A stretch of DNA of 64,000 nucleotides, from contig NZ_BMUG01000006.1 in assembly GCF_014650075.1 (NCBI RefSeq), positions 62,001 through 126,000 of the forward strand, read 5' to 3'. This DNA is from Streptomyces microflavus (lineage in GTDB: Bacteria > Actinomycetota > Actinomycetes > Streptomycetales > Streptomycetaceae). The notes below the pieces were generated by a model. It did not search any database and had not been told where the DNA came from. It was given only the letters and a program-made list of their open reading frames with translations. The translations under genes were made by a program, and so were the position numbers. Positions 60,269 through 64,000 of this stretch are shown here, one piece after another (positions within the stretch are counted from its first letter, which is position 1; each line of letters opens with the position of its first letter).

Positions 60269-61492
60269 GTGTCCAGACGTCTGTTCACCTCCGAGTCGGT
60301 GACCGAGGGCCATCCCGACAAGATCGCCGACCGGATCAGCGACACCGTCCTCGACGCCCTCCTCGCCCAGGACCCGCGGGCCCGGGTGGCGGTGGAGACA
60401 CTGATCACCACCGGCCAGGTCCATGTGGCCGGCGAGGTGACCACGTCCGCCTGGGCCGACATCCCCGCGCTGGTGCGCGAGGCCGTCCTGGAGATCGGTT
60501 ACGACTCGTCCGCGAAGGGCTTCGACGGCGCCTCCTGCGGTGTCTCGGTCTCCATCGGGGCGCAGTCGCCGGACATCGCGCAGGGCGTCGACACCGCGTA
60601 CGAGAAGCGGGTCGAGGGGGCTTCCCAGGAGGACGGGAGCGACGAGCTCGACAAGCAGGGCGCCGGTGACCAGGGCCTGATGTTCGGCTACGCCAGCGAC
60701 GAGACCCCGGAACTGATGCCGCTCCCGATCCACCTCGCGCACCGCCTCGCACGGCGCCTGACCGAGGTCCGGAAGAACGGGACCATCCCCTACCTCCGCC
60801 CCGACGGCAAGACCCAGGTGACCATCGAGTACGACGGTGAGACCCCGGTCCGCCTGGACACCGTGGTGGTCTCCTCACAGCACGCGGGCTCCATCGACCT
60901 CGACGCCCTGCTGACCCCCGACGTACGCGAGCACGTGGTGGAGCACACGCTGGCCGGTCTGGTGGAGGACGGCATCAAGCTGGAGACCCAGGGCTACCGG
61001 CTCCTGGTGAACCCGACCGGGCGTTTCGAGATCGGCGGCCCGATGGGCGACGCCGGGCTCACCGGCCGGAAGATCATCATCGACACGTACGGCGGCATGG
61101 CCCGCCACGGTGGCGGCGCCTTCTCGGGCAAGGACCCCTCCAAGGTGGACCGTTCCGCCGCGTACGCGATGCGCTGGGTCGCCAAGAACGTGGTGGCCGC
61201 CGGGCTCGCCACCCGCTGCGAGGTCCAGGTCGCCTACGCGATCGGCAAGGCCGAGCCGGTCGGACTCTTCGTCGAGACCTTCGGCACCGCCAAGACCGAC
61301 GTGACCACGCTCCAGAACGCCATCAAGGAGGTCTTCGACCTCCGCCCGGCAGCGATCATCCGCGACCTCGACCTGCTCCGCCCGATCTACGCGCAGACCG
61401 CCGCGTACGGGCACTTCGGCCGCGAGCTCCCCGACTTCACCTGGGAGCGCACCGACCGGGCCGAAGCCCTCCGCGCCGCCGCGGGGATGTGA
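60269..61492 (+). CDS. metK: S-adenosylmethionine synthetase
   Basis: 407 residues, normal MetK length, from GTG 60269 with AGGAG upstream. It has LFTSESVTEGHPDKIADRIS, the ATP/metal motif GAGDQGLMFGYA, and GGGAFSGKDPSKVDRSAAY (P-loop-like). It makes SAM from methionine and ATP. Because it lies in a coupled unit with adenosine kinase and metF after a methyltransferase, it is probably a pathway-dedicated copy and not the housekeeping gene; the rest of the genome is needed to confirm that. Confidence 0.95.
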   Translation: MSRRLFTSESVTEGHPDKIADRISDTVLDALLAQDPRARVAVETLITTGQVHVAGEVTTSAWADIPALVREAVLEIGYDSSAKGFDGASCGVSVSIGAQSPDIAQGVDTAYEKRVEGASQEDGSDELDKQGAGDQGLMFGYASDETPELMPLPIHLAHRLARRLTEVRKNGTIPYLRPDGKTQVTIEYDGETPVRLDTVVVSSQHAGSIDLDALLTPDVREHVVEHTLAGLVEDGIKLETQGYRLLVNPTGRFEIGGPMGDAGLTGRKIIIDTYGGMARHGGGAFSGKDPSKVDRSAAYAMRWVAKNVVAAGLATRCEVQVAYAIGKAEPVGLFVETFGTAKTDVTTLQNAIKEVFDLRPAAIIRDLDLLRPIYAQTAAYGHFGRELPDFTWERTDRAEALRAAAGM

Positions 61493-61494
61493 CC

Positions 61495-62478
61495 ATGGAC
61501 ATCGCCGTCACCGGATCCATCGCGACCGACCATCTGGCCACCTTCCCGGGGCGCTTCACCGAGCAGATCCTCCCCGAGAGCCTGGCCACGATCTCCCTGT
61601 CCTTCCTCGTCGACGACCTCCAGGTGCGCCGGGGCGGCGTGGCCGCGAACATCTGCTTCGGACTGGGCCGCCTCGGGCTGACCCCGGTGCTGATCGGCGC
61701 CGCCGGCACGGACTTCGCCGAGTACGACGCCTGGCTGCGGGCCGCCGGTACCGACACCGGATCGGTCCTGCTCAGCACCGCGCGCCACACCGCCCGCTTC
61801 ATGTGCACCACCGACGCCGACCACAACCAGATCGCCTCCTTCTACCCGGGCGCCATGGTGGAGGCCCAGGAGATCGACCTGAACGAGACCGTGGACCGGG
61901 TCGGCGCCCTCGACCTCGTCCTGGTCGGCCCGGACGTACCGGAGGCGATGGTCCGCCACACCAGGGCCGCGCACGCCGCCGGCATCCCGGTCGCGGCGGA
62001 CCCCTCGCAGCAACTGGCCCGGCTCGACCAGGAGTCGACCCGGACGCTCGTGGACGGGGCCCGGTACCTCTTCACCAACGCGTACGAGAGCGCGCTGCTG
62101 CAACAGCGGACCGGGTGGAGCGAGGCCGAGGTGCTGGCCCGCGTCGGCGTCTGGATCGTCACCCGGGGCGCCGACGGCGTCTCGATCCTGACCGCCGGCG
62201 GGCCCGCCGAACAGGTGCCCGCCGTCGCGACGGACCAGGCCGTCGATCCCACCGGGGTGGGCGACGCCTTCCGGGCCGGCTTCCTCGCCGGACTCTCCCG
62301 GGGGCTGCCGCACCGCCGCGCCGCCCAACTGGGCTGCGCCCTGGCGACGATCGTCCTGGAATCCTCCGGCACCCAGGAGTACAAGCTGCTCCCCTGGGAC
62401 CTGTCGGAGCGGCTGACGCGGGCCTACGGGTCCGAGGCGGCGGCGGACACCGGCGCCTGGCCCGGGGAGCCGGTGTGA
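61495..62478 (+). CDS. adoK: Adenosine kinase (PfkB family, mycobacterial AdoK type)
   Basis: 327 residues of the PfkB ribokinase family. The sequence follows mycobacterial adenosine kinase closely: IAVTGSIATDHLATFPGRF, SLSFLVDDLQVRRGGVAANI, IASFYPGAM, ADPSQQLARL, and the active-site DPTGVGDAFRAGF with Asp257. It would phosphorylate adenosine released when S-adenosylhomocysteine is cleaved, pulling the SAM cycle forward. A nucleoside intermediate is an alternative substrate. ATG 61495 matches the family start; GTG 61489, overlapping the metK stop, is also possible. Confidence 0.9.
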   Translation: MDIAVTGSIATDHLATFPGRFTEQILPESLATISLSFLVDDLQVRRGGVAANICFGLGRLGLTPVLIGAAGTDFAEYDAWLRAAGTDTGSVLLSTARHTARFMCTTDADHNQIASFYPGAMVEAQEIDLNETVDRVGALDLVLVGPDVPEAMVRHTRAAHAAGIPVAADPSQQLARLDQESTRTLVDGARYLFTNAYESALLQQRTGWSEAEVLARVGVWIVTRGADGVSILTAGGPAEQVPAVATDQAVDPTGVGDAFRAGFLAGLSRGLPHRRAAQLGCALATIVLESSGTQEYKLLPWDLSERLTRAYGSEAAADTGAWPGEPV

Positions 62479-63377
62479 GCGGCCTGCGCGAGCTGCTCGC
62501 CGCCGGAACCCGTTCCTTCTCCTTCGAGTTCTTCCCGGCCAGGACCGAGGCGGGCGCGGCCGGCCTGTGGGAGGTGGTCCGCCGGATCGAGGCGTTCGCC
62601 CCGAGCTTCGTCTCCGTCACCTACGGGGCCGGGGGCTCGTCCCGGGACCGTACGGTCGAGCTGACGAACCGGATCGCGGCCGAGACCACCCTGCGCCCGG
62701 TCGCCCACCTCACGGCGGTGGCGCACTCGGTCGCCGAACTGCGGCATGTGATCGGCCAGTACGCGGACGCCGGCGTCCGGGACGTGCTGGCCCTGCGGGG
62801 GGACCCGCCGGGCGACCCGAACGCGCCCTGGATCCCGCACCCGGACGGCTTCTCCCACGCCTGGGAACTGGTGAAGCTGGTACGGGAATCGGGGGCGTTC
62901 AGCGTCGGCGTGGCCGCGTTCCCCGAGCGCCATCCGCGCTCCGCCGACTGGGAGTCCGACGTACGGCACTTCGTGGCCAAGTGCCGCGCGGGCGCGGACT
63001 ACGCGGTCACCCAGATGTTCTTCCGGGCCGAGGACTACCTGCGGCTGCGGGACCGGGTCGTGGCGGCGGGGTGCGACACCCCGGTCATCCCCGCGATCAT
63101 GCCGGCCACGGACCCCCGGCAGATCGCCCGGTTCGCCGAGCTGAGCGGGGCCACCTTCCCCGACGACCTGGCCCGGCGCCTCCACGCGGCGGGTGGCGGG
63201 GAGGAGGGGAGGCGGATCGGCATCGACTTCGCGGTGGCCATGGCCGAGAAGCTGCTCGCCGAGGGCGCACCCGGCCTGCACTACATCACGCTCAACCGGT
63301 CCTCGCCGACCTCGGAGATCCACCGCGAGCTGCTCGGCTCCGCCCTGACCGCACCCGCCCTGACGGCCCACGCCTGA
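62475..63377 (+). CDS. metF: 5,10-methylenetetrahydrofolate reductase
   Basis: A 300-residue FAD-dependent MTHFR from GTG 62475, overlapping the adoK stop. It has FSFEFFPARTEAG (the catalytic Glu region), SVTYGAGGSSRDRTVEL, VLALRGDPPGDPNAP, and YAVTQMFFRAEDYLRLRDR, typical of MetF. It forms 5-methyltetrahydrofolate for remethylation of homocysteine to methionine. With metK and adoK it completes much of a SAM regeneration set. SAH hydrolase and methionine synthase are not in the window. Confidence 0.93.
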   Translation: MSGLRELLAAGTRSFSFEFFPARTEAGAAGLWEVVRRIEAFAPSFVSVTYGAGGSSRDRTVELTNRIAAETTLRPVAHLTAVAHSVAELRHVIGQYADAGVRDVLALRGDPPGDPNAPWIPHPDGFSHAWELVKLVRESGAFSVGVAAFPERHPRSADWESDVRHFVAKCRAGADYAVTQMFFRAEDYLRLRDRVVAAGCDTPVIPAIMPATDPRQIARFAELSGATFPDDLARRLHAAGGGEEGRRIGIDFAVAMAEKLLAEGAPGLHYITLNRSSPTSEIHRELLGSALTAPALTAHA

Positions 63378-63383
63378 GCCACC

Positions 63384-63411
63384 ACCGCGGCCGGGGCGCC
63401 CCGGCCGCGGT
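63384..63411. terminator. 28-bp perfect palindrome between convergent metF and LysR genes
   Basis: ACCGCGGCCGGGGC (63384-63397) is followed directly by its complement (63398-63411), beginning seven bases after the metF stop and ending in the LysR gene stop codon. It can form a very stable hairpin on either strand and is a probable bidirectional terminator. Confidence 0.8.
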
Positions 63412-64000
63412 CACTCCGGCCCGATGCCCAGCAGCTCCAGGAACGCGGTGGCCGCCGGGGTGAGGCTCTCGCGGCCCCAGATCACGTACTCGGCCCGGGA
63501 CGGCGCGTCCGTGACCTCGATCGTGACCAGGCCGGTCAGCCCGGCGACGTACGCGGGCGGGAGCAGCGCCACACCCAGGCCCGCGCCGACCAGCCGGGCC
63601 AGGTAGTCCGCGTTGGTCACCTCGAACGGCACCTCGCGGGTGAGGCCGGCGGCGGTGAAGGCCAGATCGGACTGGGCCCGGCCCGCGGTCTTCGCCGGCA
63701 GGTCCACGAACACCTCCGACGACAGCCGGCGCAGGTCGACCGAGGTCTCGCCGGCGAGGGGATGGTCCGGGGAGACCACGGCCACCAGCCGCTCCCGGGC
63801 CAGCTCCCGCGCCAGGACGCCCTGGGGGCGGGCCGTGACCGGGATGCCGAGGAAGGCCACCTCGATCTCGCCCAGCTTCACCTGCTCGACGAGCTCGTTG
63901 CTCGCTCCCACACCGAGGCTGATCCGCGCCTTCGGATGGAGCTGGTGGAACTTCTTGAGGACGGTGGGAATGTCCACGGCGGCGACGGTGGGGATCAGCC
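63411..64000 (-). CDS. LysR-family transcriptional regulator, C-terminal part
   Basis: The substrate-binding domain of a LysR-type regulator. The gene continues past the right edge, so the N-terminal helix-turn-helix is not visible. Visible motifs run LIPTVAAVDIPTVLKKFHQL, GEIEVAFLGIPVT, LVAVVSPDHPLAGETSVDLR and GVALLPPAYVAGL, typical of the effector domain. It converges with the SAM-cycle genes. It may regulate the NRPS/PsuG cluster or a divergent gene beyond the window. Confidence 0.88.
   Translation of the reverse strand, partial: LIPTVAAVDIPTVLKKFHQLHPKARISLGVGASNELVEQVKLGEIEVAFLGIPVTARPQGVLARELARERLVAVVSPDHPLAGETSVDLRRLSSEVFVDLPAKTAGRAQSDLAFTAAGLTREVPFEVTNADYLARLVGAGLGVALLPPAYVAGLTGLVTIEVTDAPSRAEYVIWGRESLTPAATAFLELLGIGPE

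Overview
The window is high-GC actinobacterial DNA, almost certainly Streptomyces. The evidence is strong G/C bias at third codon positions, ATGA/GTGA stop-start overlaps, GTG starts, an AfsR-type SARP regulator, rare TTA (bldA-type) leucine codons, a DtxR-family iron box and a secondary-metabolite locus. No rRNA, tRNA, CRISPR array, insertion sequence or phage gene was seen.

Layout. (1) 1-2.6 kb: the 5' end of an aryl/acyl-CoA ligase diverges from an acyl-CoA dehydrogenase / Rid-protein pair, with six tandem 16-17 bp repeats between them. A small two-domain iron-sulfur protein follows. (2) 2.7-9.2 kb: a complete Mrp/Mnh Na+/H+ antiporter operon, A(B)-C-D-E-F-G. (3) 9.3-28 kb: a Wzx/Wzy-type exopolysaccharide locus. 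It has a CDP-alcohol phosphotransferase, a cytidylyltransferase, glycosyltransferases, a Wzz-like chain-length protein, flippase, polymerase, Gmd and Fcl for GDP-L-fucose, and an initiating polyprenyl-phosphate sugar transferase. Two tandem secreted propeller/FN3/LamG proteins and a lipoprotein sit inside the gmd operon. (4) 28.3-31.3 kb: two exported proteins behind a DtxR-type iron box; the larger carries an LAxTG sortase signal. (5) 31.3-43.6 kb, all minus strand: a PAS/GAF/PP2C/kinase-like regulator, an AlkB-like dioxygenase, an APC permease, a choline-to-betaine operon (betB, permease, betA), a small kinase, a beta-propeller protein and a small membrane protein. (6) 43.8-49.7 kb: an AfsR-like SARP with a collagen-like linker, an AT-richer kilobase, and a ParH-like protein convergent with an XRE regulator.

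(7) 50.5-63.4 kb is the most interesting region: a secondary-metabolite cluster in one direction. Its core is an indigoidine-synthetase-type NRPS (A-Ox-T-TE, with a by-eye glutamine specificity code and an extra C-terminal domain) and a PsuG-type C-ribosyl enzyme. Around them are a TrpF-like/uracil phosphoribosyltransferase fusion that lacks the TrpF catalytic cysteine, a WrbA-like flavoprotein, a DJ-1-type protein, an alpha/beta hydrolase and an NPPF-type methyltransferase. A SAM-supply and recycling set (metK, adenosine kinase, metF) completes it. The gene set points to a glutamine-derived, probably methylated C-nucleoside in the same family of logic as indigoidine, minimycin and showdomycin. 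Whether it is one of these or a new variant cannot be decided from the window. The NRPS has an early TTA codon, so bldA control is likely. A LysR-type regulator gene runs off the right edge.

All functional assignments are by eye from conserved motifs. No database search was run.
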